Below are positions 37,778-45,688 of a stretch of DNA of 64,000 bases, one piece after another. The stretch comes from Blastococcus sp. TF02A-26 (GTDB lineage Bacteria > Actinomycetota > Actinomycetes > Mycobacteriales > Geodermatophilaceae): contig NZ_QOHG01000005.1 of the NCBI RefSeq assembly GCF_003319125.1, positions 215,373 to 279,372 of the forward strand. Reading direction: 5' to 3'. Every line of letters begins with the position of its first letter. The stretch's first letter is position 1. A model generated the notes under the pieces. The model did no database searches. It saw only the letters and a list, made by a program, of their open reading frames with translations, and was not told the DNA's origin. Both the position numbers and the translations under genes were made by a program.

Positions 37778-39321
37778 GCGGACAGGGGCGTGAGCATCGC
37801 AGCCAGGAACGAGCGAGGAGCGGAGCGTCCCGCGGGAGCGAACCGGACAGCACCGTGACCCTGCCACCCGGGGCCGGGCCGCGACGCACGTCCCCCCGGG
37901 TCGTGCTCGTGCACACCGTCACCTTCAAGCAGGCCCGCCAGCTGGTGCCGGTCGTGCTGCCGCTGGGTGCGGTGATCGGGTTCGACGGCGGGACGACGAC
38001 CGTGGTCCTCCTGGCCGTCGGCGTCACCCTCGCCTCGCTGGGCTTCGCCGCGCTGAACTGGTCCCGCTTCGGCTACACCGACGGGCCGACGGCGGTGGTG
38101 GTCACCCGCGGCCTGCTCGCCCGCTCGGCGCGCACCGTCCCCCGCGACCGGATCCGCGGCGTGGAGGTGGAGGGGCCGCTGCTGCACCGGCTGCTCGGGC
38201 TGGTGCGGGTGCGCATCGACGCCGCCGCCGGCGCGACGACCGCCGAGGGCGAGGAGGTCGTCGTCGACGGGGTGACCCGCGCCGAGGGCGAGCGGCTGCG
38301 CGCCGGGCTGCTGCAACGGCGCCCGGCCCCCGACGGCGCCGTCGACCCCGCGGCTCCGGAGGCGGCGCCTGCCACGGAGGAGCTCGCGCGCTTCGACCCC
38401 CGCTGGCTGCTCTACGCACCGCTGGCGGGCAGCTACCTCGCCGTCCCGGTCGCGGCGGTGGGCGCCCTCTTCCGGCTGCTCGACGAGCTGCCGCGCCAGC
38501 TGCGGCCCGACGTCGACGGCGTGCACCTGACCGGCTGGCTCGCCGTCGTGCTCGCGGTCGGCACCGCGCTCGTCCTCCTGGCCCTCGGCGCCGTGATCGG
38601 CGCGGCCGTCGTGAACTGGGGCTTCCGGCTGGTCCGCCGCGACGGCGCCCTCGTCGCCGACCGCGGCCTGGTCACCCGCCGGCACACCGAGCTGGAGGTC
38701 GACCGGATCCGCGGCGTCAGCGTCTCGGCCGGGCTCGGGCTGCGCTGGGCCGGTGCCGCCCGGGTCAGCGCGCTGGTCACCGGACTCGGGGCCGCGCAGC
38801 GCCGCGGGCAGCTGCTCCCGCTCGGTCCCCGGGCCGAGGCGGACCGCCTGGCCGGGCTCCTGGTCGAGGACCCCGGCGAGCTGCGCCGGCACCCGGCCGC
38901 CGCGCGCCGGCGACAGGTCGTCCGTTCCGTCGCACCGGGGTTGGTCGTCACGGTCGTCGGCGGCGCGCTGGCCGCCCTGCTCGGGTGGTGGCCGGCGCTC
39001 GCGGCCGGGCTGGGGCTCGCGCTCCTGGGTGTCCCGGTCGGGCTCGCCCGCTACGCCGCGCTCGGGCACCGGGCCGGTGCGCGGTCGTTCGCCGTCCGCA
39101 GCGGCTGGCTGGTGCAGGAGCAGGTCGTGCTGCAGCGGCGGGCGGTGGTCGGCTGGCAGGTGCGGCAGTCGCCGTTTCAGCGCCGCGCCGGGGTGGCCAC
39201 CGTCGTCGCCTGCGTCGGGGCCGGCAGCGGCGGTTACGCGGCGGTCGACCTGGCGGCCGGCGACGTCGTCCCCTTCACGCGGGCGGCCTCCGAGGAGTGG
39301 GCCGGCACGCTCGCCCCGTAG
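37774..39321 (+). CDS. PH-domain membrane protein (YdbT-like)
   Basis: A 515-residue polytopic protein with three repeated units, each a pair of TM helices followed by a bacterial PH domain (SRFGYTDGPTAVVVTRGLLARSARTVPRDRIRGVEV; FRLVRRDGALVADRGLVTRRHTELEVDRIRGVSV; RSFAVRSGWLVQEQVVLQRRAVVGWQVRQSPFQRRAGVATV). The last unit is the most complete. It pairs with the upstream YdbS-like protein. The N-terminal 30 residues (GREHRSQERARSGASRGSEP) are low-complexity and may belong to an intergenic repeat rather than the original protein; a later start is possible. Function is probably envelope stress resistance. Confidence 0.85.
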   Translation: MSGQGREHRSQERARSGASRGSEPDSTVTLPPGAGPRRTSPRVVLVHTVTFKQARQLVPVVLPLGAVIGFDGGTTTVVLLAVGVTLASLGFAALNWSRFGYTDGPTAVVVTRGLLARSARTVPRDRIRGVEVEGPLLHRLLGLVRVRIDAAAGATTAEGEEVVVDGVTRAEGERLRAGLLQRRPAPDGAVDPAAPEAAPATEELARFDPRWLLYAPLAGSYLAVPVAAVGALFRLLDELPRQLRPDVDGVHLTGWLAVVLAVGTALVLLALGAVIGAAVVNWGFRLVRRDGALVADRGLVTRRHTELEVDRIRGVSVSAGLGLRWAGAARVSALVTGLGAAQRRGQLLPLGPRAEADRLAGLLVEDPGELRRHPAAARRRQVVRSVAPGLVVTVVGGALAALLGWWPALAAGLGLALLGVPVGLARYAALGHRAGARSFAVRSGWLVQEQVVLQRRAVVGWQVRQSPFQRRAGVATVVACVGAGSGGYAAVDLAAGDVVPFTRAASEEWAGTLAP

Positions 39322-39413
39322 GTCACGCGACGTTCACCGCCCGGCCCGGCTTGTCGATCACCGGACCGGGTAGGTCGACCGCGATGCGCTCCGATACGGA
39401 CCGGTCCGGGCCA

Positions 39414-40094
39414 CTAGGACGGACCTCCCTTGCCCAGGCCGACCCGGCCGGCGAGCGCGGCGGCCTCCACCCGGGTGGAGACCCCCAGCGAGCGCAGCAG
39501 GGAGGCGACCAGCCGCTTGGCGGTGCGCTCGGAGACGTGCAGCGTGGTGGCGATGTCGACCGACGGCGTGCCGTCGGCGACCAGGCGCCACAGCCGCCGC
39601 TCGTCGGCGCTGAGCCGCTCGGCCACGCCCTGCTCGCCGGTCGGCGCGGAGGAGTCCAGCAGCTGACGCAGCAGGTCCTCGGGCAGCACCGACCAGCCGT
39701 CCAGCACCGCCATCAGCGGCCTGACCAGCGACTCCGGGTCGGCGGTCTTCGGCAGGAAACCCACCGCGCCGGCCCGCAGCGCCTCGAGCGCGGCGTCGGC
39801 CTCGGCCAGCCCGGACAGCGCCACGACCCGGACCATCGGGTCGGCCCGGCGGATGGCGGCGATCGCCCGCGTCCCGCCCGGCGGCGGCATGTGCAGGTCC
39901 ACCACGGCGACGTCGGCGTGGTGGCGGCGCACCAGGGCCGCGGCCGCCGACGCGTCCTCCGTCGTCCCCACCACCCTGACCCGTCCCTCGCTCAGCCCCG
40001 GCAGCAGCAGTGCGAGGCCGCGGCTGAACAGGGGGTGGTCGTCCACCAGGACGACGTCCAGCTCGGCCCGACGTCCAGCAACGGCGTCATCCAC
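39414..40094 (-). CDS. NarL/LuxR-type response regulator
   Basis: A 226-residue two-component regulator. The receiver domain (about residues 12-130) has the acidic pair VLVDDHPLF, the phospho-acceptor in VAVVDLHMPPPGG, the Thr/Ser switch in VVALSGL and the Lys in GFLPKTA. The LuxR-type HTH (about 155-220) reads LSADERRLWRLVADGTPSVDIATTLHVSERTAKRLVASLLRSLG; it lacks the usual TxRExEVL start and is somewhat divergent. It is divergent from a histidine-kinase-like gene 63 bases away, its likely partner. GTG 40094 is chosen as the longest start. Confidence 0.9.
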   Translation of the reverse strand: MDDAVAGRRAELDVVLVDDHPLFSRGLALLLPGLSEGRVRVVGTTEDASAAAALVRRHHADVAVVDLHMPPPGGTRAIAAIRRADPMVRVVALSGLAEADAALEALRAGAVGFLPKTADPESLVRPLMAVLDGWSVLPEDLLRQLLDSSAPTGEQGVAERLSADERRLWRLVADGTPSVDIATTLHVSERTAKRLVASLLRSLGVSTRVEAAALAGRVGLGKGGPS

Positions 40095-40157
40095 CCGGTT
40101 CCTCCGCGGTCGTCAGCGGCCGGCGGGTCTGACCGGGCCGCAACACCGGAGGTGCCC

Positions 40158-40889
40158 ATGACCGTTCTCGCCAACCCCCCAGCACCCATCCCGCCCGTGC
40201 GCCTCGTGGCCGACCTCACCCGGGTCGTGCGCGCCCACCTGACCCGGCGGCGGCGCCCCGCCCCCGAGGAGGTCCCCGATCCGCGCGAGGCGCTGCTGCG
40301 CGCGATGTGCCACGACATGAAGAGCCCGCTGGCCTCGCTGGAGGCCGCGCTGAGGTCCCTCGACGGGACCGCCCCCGAACGGGCGGAGGTGCTGGAGCTG
40401 GCCCGGGCGCAGACCGCGCACCTGTCCTCCATGCTGCGCACCGCCGACGCCACCGGGGGCGCGCAGCGGCGGGGACCCGCCCGCCGGCGGCTGGTGGACG
40501 TCGTCCGTGCCGCGATCGCCGCCTCGGGTCTGCCCGACGCGCAGCTGACCACGCGGATGACGGGCTGCGCGGCCGACGTCAGCGTGGCCGACGCCCGCGT
40601 GCAGCGGATCCTCACCAACCTGCTGGAGAACGCCCACCGTCACGATGAGGGGCGGCCGGTGCTGCTGTCGGTGACCTGCCGGCCCGGGTGGGTGGACCTG
40701 GCGCTGACCCAGGCCGGGGTGCCGACCGACCGGGTGGTGGGGCACCTGCGGACGGCGACCCCGCCGCTGGACCTGACCGGGCTGGGCCTGTGGTCGGTGC
40801 AGCGGCTGACCAAGGAGCTCGGCGGCCGGGTCGTGGCCGAGGACGCCGCGGGCGCTCTGACCCTGACCATCGAGCTCCCCGACCGCTGA
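40158..40889 (+). CDS. Soluble histidine-kinase-like protein, degenerate ATP lid
   Basis: A 243-residue protein without TM helices. The DHp helix carries the H-box MCHDMKSPLASLEAAL, with the phosphorylatable His. The catalytic domain keeps an N-box (NLLENAHRHDEG) and a G2 box (GLGLWSVQRLTKELGG), but the G1 box that normally reads D-x-G-x-G is TQAGVPTDR here, so the Asp contacting adenine is missing. It may act mainly as a phosphatase, phosphotransfer or adaptor protein. ATG 40158 has GGAGGT upstream. It is divergent from a response regulator. Confidence 0.82.
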   Translation: MTVLANPPAPIPPVRLVADLTRVVRAHLTRRRRPAPEEVPDPREALLRAMCHDMKSPLASLEAALRSLDGTAPERAEVLELARAQTAHLSSMLRTADATGGAQRRGPARRRLVDVVRAAIAASGLPDAQLTTRMTGCAADVSVADARVQRILTNLLENAHRHDEGRPVLLSVTCRPGWVDLALTQAGVPTDRVVGHLRTATPPLDLTGLGLWSVQRLTKELGGRVVAEDAAGALTLTIELPDR

Positions 40890-40891
40890 TG

Positions 40892-40932
40892 CGGAGTCGC
40901 TCGAGTGCGGGAACCGCCCTCGAGCGACTCCG
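40892..40932 (+). terminator. Inverted repeat after the kinase-like gene
   Basis: CGGAGTCGCTCGAG (40892-40905) pairs perfectly with CTCGAGCGACTCCG (40919-40932) across a 13-base loop, three bases after the stop. No U-tract. Confidence 0.65.
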
Positions 40933-41043
40933 TCGGAGGTTGGCACCCGGGGGCCAGCGGACGGCACGGGCGGGCCACCCGGGGTGGGCAGATCACTGTC
41001 GTCACCGCAACGGCGGCGGCGCGACGACGACAGGGAGAGCCCG

Positions 41044-41904
41044 ATGTTCACGCACACCCACGCCCTGCAGTACGAGGCCAAGCCCGACGGCCCCGACCCG
41101 GACTTCGCCCGCAAGATGCAGGAGGTCCTGGGCGGCCAGTGGGGCGAGATGACGGTCGCCACCCAGTACCTGCTGCAGGGCTGGAACTGCCGGCTCCCCG
41201 GCAAGTACAAGGACCTCCTCCTCGCCGTCGGCACCGAGGAGCTGGCCCACGTCGAGATGATCGTGACGATGATCGACCGGCTGCTGGACCACATCCCGCT
41301 CAAGCCCGACGCCGCGGACCGCACCAAGGAGGCCGCCGCCGGCTACGGGCAGCACAACCCGCAGCACCCGATCGTCAACGGCGCGGGCGCCAGCTACATG
41401 GACAGCATGGGCAACCCCTGGACCGGCGCGTACGTCACCGCCAGCGGCAACCTGATGGCCGACTTCCAGTACAACGTCACGGCGGAGATGCAGGGCCGGC
41501 TGCAGGTCGCCCGGCTCTACAACATGACCGACGACCCGGGCGTCAAGGACATGCTCCGCTTCCTCATCACCCGCGACCACTACCACCAGCAGATGTGGCT
41601 GGCCGCGATCGAGCAGCTCAAGGAGGACGGGCTCGAGGGCATCCCGGTGCCGGAGGCCTTCCCGATCGAGGAGGAGGTCGGCGACCTCGGCTACACGTTC
41701 ATCGACGCCTCCGACGGCCCCGAGGCAGCCAACGGCCCCTGGGCGTCCGGCCCCTCGGTCGACGGCCGCGCCGACTTCGCCGCCCGCCCGATCGAAGCGA
41801 CCGCCGACGCCCCGATCCTGCCCCCGGGCGACCCGCGGCTGTTCCCGACGCCGCAGCAGCCCGGCCAGTCCACGCTGCAGAAGATGAAGGACATGCTCAA
41901 GTGA
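41044..41904 (+). CDS. Manganese catalase
   Basis: A non-heme catalase of 286 residues that dismutates hydrogen peroxide at a dimanganese centre in a ferritin-like four-helix bundle. All ligand positions of the family are present: Glu35 (GQWGEM), Glu66 and His69 (TEELAHVEM), Glu148 (VTAEMQG) and His181 (DHYHQQMW), with numbering identical to the well-studied Lactobacillus plantarum enzyme as I remember it. The C-terminal tail (about 230-286) is a longer arm. ATG 41044 has AGGGAGAG upstream. It fits with the manganese riboswitch/exporter elsewhere in the window. Confidence 0.95.
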   Translation: MFTHTHALQYEAKPDGPDPDFARKMQEVLGGQWGEMTVATQYLLQGWNCRLPGKYKDLLLAVGTEELAHVEMIVTMIDRLLDHIPLKPDAADRTKEAAAGYGQHNPQHPIVNGAGASYMDSMGNPWTGAYVTASGNLMADFQYNVTAEMQGRLQVARLYNMTDDPGVKDMLRFLITRDHYHQQMWLAAIEQLKEDGLEGIPVPEAFPIEEEVGDLGYTFIDASDGPEAANGPWASGPSVDGRADFAARPIEATADAPILPPGDPRLFPTPQQPGQSTLQKMKDMLK

Positions 41905-41943
41905 GCTGACCTCTCAGCACACCCGCGCCGTCGCCACGCCGGT

Positions 41944-41965
41944 GGCCGGTTCCTCGGAACCGGCC
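41944..41965 (+). terminator. Hairpin after manganese catalase
   Basis: GGCCGGTTCC (41944-41953) and GGAACCGGCC (41956-41965) are complementary with almost no loop (a four-base loop is expected in practice). It lies 40 bases after the stop. Confidence 0.5.
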
Positions 41966-42003
41966 GCCGGCGGGGCGGGGCGCCGACCCCGGAGGTCCCG
42001 CAC

Positions 42004-42264
42004 GTGTCCCGAACCGTCCCCGCCCTGCTCCTCTCGGTCGTCTACGCCGCCGCCCTGGCGGTCGCCCTGACCGACCTGGGCCAGCACGCCGCCGCCGGCC
42101 TGCTCGTCCTCGGCGGCCTCACCGCGCGGTGGTTCCTGCGCCATCGCCGCGCCGCCGCCCTCACCGCAGCCGTCCCCGCCGCGTCCGCCCCCGTCGCGGT
42201 CCTCACCGCCGTCCCGGATCCGCTCCCCGGCCGGGTCGACGTCCTCCCCGCCCGAGCCGCCTAG
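42004..42264 (+). CDS. Small membrane protein
   Basis: An 86-residue hypothetical protein. Two hydrophobic stretches (about residues 5-24 and 28-45, ending in FLRHRRAA) suggest a helical hairpin in the membrane, followed by an Ala/Pro/Val-rich tail. I do not recognise a family. A good ribosome site (GGAGGT, about ten bases upstream of GTG 42004) supports it as a real gene. It is convergent with the symporter gene; a hairpin lies between them. Confidence 0.6.
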   Translation: MSRTVPALLLSVVYAAALAVALTDLGQHAAAGLLVLGGLTARWFLRHRRAAALTAAVPAASAPVAVLTAVPDPLPGRVDVLPARAA

Positions 42265-42303
42265 CCCAGCCGCGCCCACCCACCTCCCGCCCGCCCGGAG
42301 CGG

Positions 42304-42355
42304 CCCCCGTGCAGGGGCCCGCCGCGAGCGGAGCGAGTGGTGGGGGGCACGGGGG
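42304..42355. terminator. Inverted repeats between convergent genes
   Basis: CCCCCGTGC (42304-42312) pairs with GCACGGGGG (42347-42355). A competing local hairpin GGCCCC/GGGGCC sits at 42302-42319. Located just before the symporter stop. Confidence 0.5.
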
Positions 42356-42358
42356 TCC

Positions 42359-43990
42359 TCAGTGCTCGACGGCCTTCTCCGCCCCGATGCCGGTGAGCGC
42401 CCGGACCTCGAGCTCGGCGTACTTGTCGACGTCGGGCCGCTCCTTGGACAGCACCGTCCCCAGCCAGCCGAGGAAGAACGACAGCGGGATGGAGACGATC
42501 CCCGGGTTCTTGAGCGGGAACCAGGCGAAGTCGACGTCGGGGAAGAGCGCGGCCGGGTCCCCCGACACCACCGGGGAGAACACGATCAGCCCGACGCAGG
42601 TGATCAGCCCGCCGTAGATCGACCACAGCGCGCCCTGGGTGGTGAACCGCTTCCAGAACAGCGTGTAGAGGATCGTCGGCAGGTTCGCCGAGGCGGCGAC
42701 GGCGAAGGCCAGCGCCACCAGGAAGGCGATGTTCAGCCCGGCCTGGAGGGCCAGGATGCCGAGCCCGATGGAGATCGCCCCGATCACCACGGCGGTGACG
42801 CGGGCGACCCGCACCTCGCCGTTGGGCGAGACCGCGCCCTTCTTGATCACCGACGCGTAGACGTCGTGCGCGAACGACGCCGACGCGGTGATCGTCAGGC
42901 CGGCGACGACGGCGAGGATCGTGGCGAAGGCGACGCCGGCGATGATGCCGAGCAGCACGGTGCCGCCGAGCTCGAAGGCCAGCAGCGGCGCGGCGGAGTT
43001 CACCGCACCCGGCGCGTTGGCGATCTCGTTCGGTCCGACCAGCGCGCCGGCGCCGTAGCCGATCACGAGGCTGAACAGGTAGAAGATGCCGATCAGCCAG
43101 ATGGCCCACTGCACCGAGCGACGGGCGTCCTTCGCCGTCGGCACGGTGTAGAAGCGCATCAGCACGTGCGGCAGGCCCGCCGTCCCGAGGACGAGCGCCA
43201 GCCCCAGCGAGACGAAGTCCAGCTGCGAGGTCGCCGTCGCGCCGTACTGGGCGCCCGGCGCCAGCACGTTGATCCCGGTGCCCGCCGTGTCCGAGGTCTG
43301 CTGCGCGTCGCCGAGGAGGGTCGACAGGTTGAAGCCGACCTCGGTCAGCACCCACAGGGTCATGACCAGCGCACCGGCGATGAGCAGCGAGGCCTTGATG
43401 ATCTGCACGTAGGTGGTCCCGCGCATGCCACCCACGAGGACGTAGATGATCATCAGCGCGCCGACCAGGATGACGACGAGCGCCTGCGCGGCGTCGCCCT
43501 CGACGCCCAGCAGCAGGGTGACCAGACCGCCGGCGCCGCTCATCTGCGCCACCAGGTAGAAGAGGCAGACGGCCAGCGTGGAGATGGCCGCGGCCATCCG
43601 GACCGGTCGCTGCCGCATCCGGAACGCGAGGACGTCGGCCATGGTGAACCGGGCGGTGTTGCGCAGCAGCTCGGCGACGAGCAGGAGCGCGACCAGCCAG
43701 GCGACGAGGAAGCCGATCGAGTAGAGGAAGCCGTCGTAGCCGTACAGCGCGATGGCGCCGGCGATGCCGAGGAACGACGCGGCCGACAGGTAGTCGCCGG
43801 CGATCGCCAGGCCGTTCTGCTGGCCGCTGATGTTGCGGCCCGCGGCGTAGTAGTCGGCCGCGGTCTTGTTGTTGCGGCTGGCCCGGAACGTGATCACCAG
43901 GGTGACGAGCACGAACGCGCCGAAGATGGCGATGTTGATCGCGGGCTCGCCGATGGTCGAGTCGGCGGCCAGGACGACGGTGTCAGCCAC
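42359..43990 (-). CDS. actP: Cation/acetate symporter (SSS family)
   Basis: A 543-residue sodium:solute symporter with 13 predicted TM helices. The segment ADYYAAGRNISGQQNGLAIAGDYLSAASFLGIAG is the ActP signature, and GGMRGTTYVQIIKA and TASASFAHDVYASV follow it. It should import acetate or similar monocarboxylates (pyruvate, propionate) driven by a cation gradient; MctC of corynebacteria is a close functional type. GTG 43990 overlaps the end of the upstream DUF485 gene by eight bases, matching the universal yjcH-actP pairing. Substrate not decided by sequence. Confidence 0.92.
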   Translation of the reverse strand: MADTVVLAADSTIGEPAINIAIFGAFVLVTLVITFRASRNNKTAADYYAAGRNISGQQNGLAIAGDYLSAASFLGIAGAIALYGYDGFLYSIGFLVAWLVALLLVAELLRNTARFTMADVLAFRMRQRPVRMAAAISTLAVCLFYLVAQMSGAGGLVTLLLGVEGDAAQALVVILVGALMIIYVLVGGMRGTTYVQIIKASLLIAGALVMTLWVLTEVGFNLSTLLGDAQQTSDTAGTGINVLAPGAQYGATATSQLDFVSLGLALVLGTAGLPHVLMRFYTVPTAKDARRSVQWAIWLIGIFYLFSLVIGYGAGALVGPNEIANAPGAVNSAAPLLAFELGGTVLLGIIAGVAFATILAVVAGLTITASASFAHDVYASVIKKGAVSPNGEVRVARVTAVVIGAISIGLGILALQAGLNIAFLVALAFAVAASANLPTILYTLFWKRFTTQGALWSIYGGLITCVGLIVFSPVVSGDPAALFPDVDFAWFPLKNPGIVSIPLSFFLGWLGTVLSKERPDVDKYAELEVRALTGIGAEKAVEH

Positions 43991-44360
43991 GGGGAGCTCC
44001 CTCGGCGCCGGTCCCGCGCGCGTACTCGTGGTGCTCGAGCCGGTCGCGCATCTCGTCGGCGATCGGGTCGGTGTTGCGCCCGGCGTGCCGCACGTAGAGC
44101 TGGGTGATGAGGAACGTCGTCACGAACTGCGCCAGGCCGAGCAGGATCCCGACGTTGACGTCGCCGAAGACCTTCTCCGCCATGAAGTCGTCGGCGTAGG
44201 TGGAGAGGAGCACGTAGAGCAGGTACCAGGCGAAGAACGCCACCGTCATGGGGAAGGCGAAGCGGCGGAAGCGGCGCCGTAGTTCGGTGAACTCCGGGGA
44301 GTCCTGCGCCTGCCGGTACTCCTCGGGGGTGAGCATCCGGCGTTCCGTGGGTGGTGTCAC
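43983..44360 (-). CDS. DUF485 membrane protein (YjcH-like)
   Basis: A 125-residue inner-membrane protein with two TM helices (about residues 36-58 and 72-94). The first has the DUF485 pattern FRRFAFPMTVAFFAWYLLYVLLSTYA; the second is VNVGILLGLAQFVTTFLITQLYVRHA. It is always found with ActP-type symporters and probably assists their function. GTG 44360 has GGAGG upstream on the minus strand. The promoter of the pair should be in 44361-44454. Confidence 0.92.
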   Translation of the reverse strand: MTPPTERRMLTPEEYRQAQDSPEFTELRRRFRRFAFPMTVAFFAWYLLYVLLSTYADDFMAEKVFGDVNVGILLGLAQFVTTFLITQLYVRHAGRNTDPIADEMRDRLEHHEYARGTGAEGAPRG

Positions 44361-44454
44361 CGTGGCCTCCTGGACGTCGTCGTGTGAGCGGCATCACTCT
44401 AGGTAGTGCCGCCGCGACCGGCACCAGTTGAGACCGATCTGACGCCGAGCGCCC

Positions 44455-44601
44455 TCACCCCTCCGGCAGCGGCTCCCCGCACTCGGGGCAGCGGTCCGGG
44501 CGGGGTTCGCCCTCGACCAGCCGACCGCACGCCGGGCACACCCGGTCCAGCCAGCAGACGGGGTCGCCGCCGGTCCCATCCGTGGGGGGCCGCTCGGTCA
44601 C
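44455..44601 (-). CDS. Tiny zinc-ribbon protein
   Basis: A 48-residue protein containing CPACGRLVEGEPRPDRCPECG, a rubredoxin-like zinc ribbon with two CxxCG knuckles, preceded by GDPVCWLDRV. No domain family can be named beyond zinc ribbon. GTG 44601 overlaps the stop codon of the upstream marR gene by four bases and has GAGGAG upstream, so it is translated with marR. It may bind metal and modulate the regulator, which is speculation. Confidence 0.62.
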   Translation of the reverse strand: MTERPPTDGTGGDPVCWLDRVCPACGRLVEGEPRPDRCPECGEPLPEG

Positions 44602-45044
44602 CGGAGCTCCTCGGTCAGGACTCCGGCGGCGCCACCGGCCACGGCGGCCAGGTCGGCGAGCGCCGCCCCCACCGCCGCCCGGCCTCCACGCGGCACGCGG
44701 TCCAGCCATGCCCGCAGCTCGGCCAGCCGCGACTGGTCGTAGCGCGTCAGCAGGTCCTCGCCCACGGGGGTGAGGTGCAGCTCGACGGCCCGCCGGTTGG
44801 TCGGGACGACGCGCCGGTCGACCAGCCCTGCACCGACGAGCCGCTCGACCGACCGGCTCGCCGTCGACACGGTGACGCCGAGCTCTGCCGCGAGACGGGC
44901 GAGCGGCGCCCCGGGCAGATCCCGCAGCAGCGTGAGGGCGCGCAACTGGGCCACCGACACGGCGCCGAGCCGGCCGGCGGCTCGAGCGGAGATGCCCACG
45001 ACCGCCCGCGCCACGGTCAGCAGGGCGACGTCGTCCTCGGTCAC
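44598..45044 (-). CDS. MarR-family transcriptional regulator
   Basis: A 148-residue winged-helix regulator. The HTH reads PLARLAAELGVTVSTASRSVERLVGAGLVDRRVVPTNRRAVELHLTPVG, with the wing Arg pair. A perfect inverted repeat overlaps its GTG start at 45044, so it probably represses itself and perhaps the divergent lipoprotein gene, 82 bases away. A zinc-ribbon gene is coupled downstream. The inducing signal is unknown. Confidence 0.9.
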   Translation of the reverse strand: MTEDDVALLTVARAVVGISARAAGRLGAVSVAQLRALTLLRDLPGAPLARLAAELGVTVSTASRSVERLVGAGLVDRRVVPTNRRAVELHLTPVGEDLLTRYDQSRLAELRAWLDRVPRGGRAAVGAALADLAAVAGGAAGVLTEELR

Positions 45045-45064
45045 TGTTGCAGTATGGCAACAGT
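45043..45064. promoter_or_regulatory. MarR operator overlapping its own start codon
   Basis: ACTGTTGC-AGTATG-GCAACAGT has perfect eight-base arms. On the minus strand a CATACT box inside it ends six bases before GTG 45044, so the site covers the leaderless start and -10. Confidence 0.65.
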
Positions 45065-45126
45065 TGGCTTCGACTGACAATCGCCGGGTATCCGGCCGGG
45101 CACAGCATCCGGAGGGAGCGAGATCC

Positions 45127-45663
45127 ATGCCCACGAAACTCACCGGCCGGGCGGCCGTCCTGGCGGTGGCCGCCGGCCTGACCGCCGCGTGCGGCGGCGA
45201 CGAACTGCCGGACGTCGACACGAGCGGTGCGATCGGACCCGACGCCGAGGTGACCGACGAGCTGGAGGTGCTGCAGGTGCAGCTGGCCTTCCCGCTCGAC
45301 GGTGTCTACGAGGTGGGGGACGACGCCCCGCTCTACCTCGGCATCGCCAACACCGGACCACAGGCGGACGAGCTGGTCGACGTCCGCGGCCCCGACTTCG
45401 CCGACGCCCGGATCACCGTGGACGGCGCACCGGCCCCGATCCGCGTTCCGCCGGAGGACAACGTCCCCGTGGGCGCCGAGGGAGCCCCGTCGATCGTCCT
45501 CGAGGACCTCGGCACCGAGCTGCGGTCCTCGCAGTCCATCCCGGTGACGTTCGTGTTCGAGGACGCCGGCACGGTCACGGTCGAGGCGATGGTGTCCGCC
45601 GAGCGCACCGATGCGGAGGCGCCGTACGACTTCCCCGACCCGGCCGAGGACCCGAGCACCTGA
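45127..45663 (+). CDS. Lipoprotein, possible PCuAC-like copper chaperone
   Basis: A 178-residue exported lipoprotein: signal peptide LAVAAGLTAAC with lipobox LTAAC, lipidated Cys near residue 22. The mature domain is a beta-sandwich-like sequence (LQVQLAFPLDGVYEVGDDAPLYLGIANTGPQADELVDVRGPDFADARITVDG...IPVTFVFEDAGTVTVEAMVS) resembling PCu(A)C lipoproteins of Actinobacteria. The His/Met copper motif of true PCuAC is not visible, so copper binding is doubtful. ATG 45127 has GGAGGGAG upstream. It is divergent from marR. Confidence 0.72.
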   Translation: MPTKLTGRAAVLAVAAGLTAACGGDELPDVDTSGAIGPDAEVTDELEVLQVQLAFPLDGVYEVGDDAPLYLGIANTGPQADELVDVRGPDFADARITVDGAPAPIRVPPEDNVPVGAEGAPSIVLEDLGTELRSSQSIPVTFVFEDAGTVTVEAMVSAERTDAEAPYDFPDPAEDPST

Positions 45664-45688
45664 CCGCGGCGGCTGGGATGCTCGAGGG

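Noticed and set aside
37790..37850. Sequence with GAGCGAGGAGCGGAGCG considered as a mobile-element scar
   Set aside because: Similar GAGCGGAGCGAG strings occur between other genes (for example near 42330) and are common in Actinobacteria; no element ends were found. It only makes the YdbT-like start uncertain.
41044..41904. Considered a heme or bacterioferritin-type protein
   Set aside because: The Glu35, Glu66, His69, Glu148 and His181 pattern is specific to manganese catalase.
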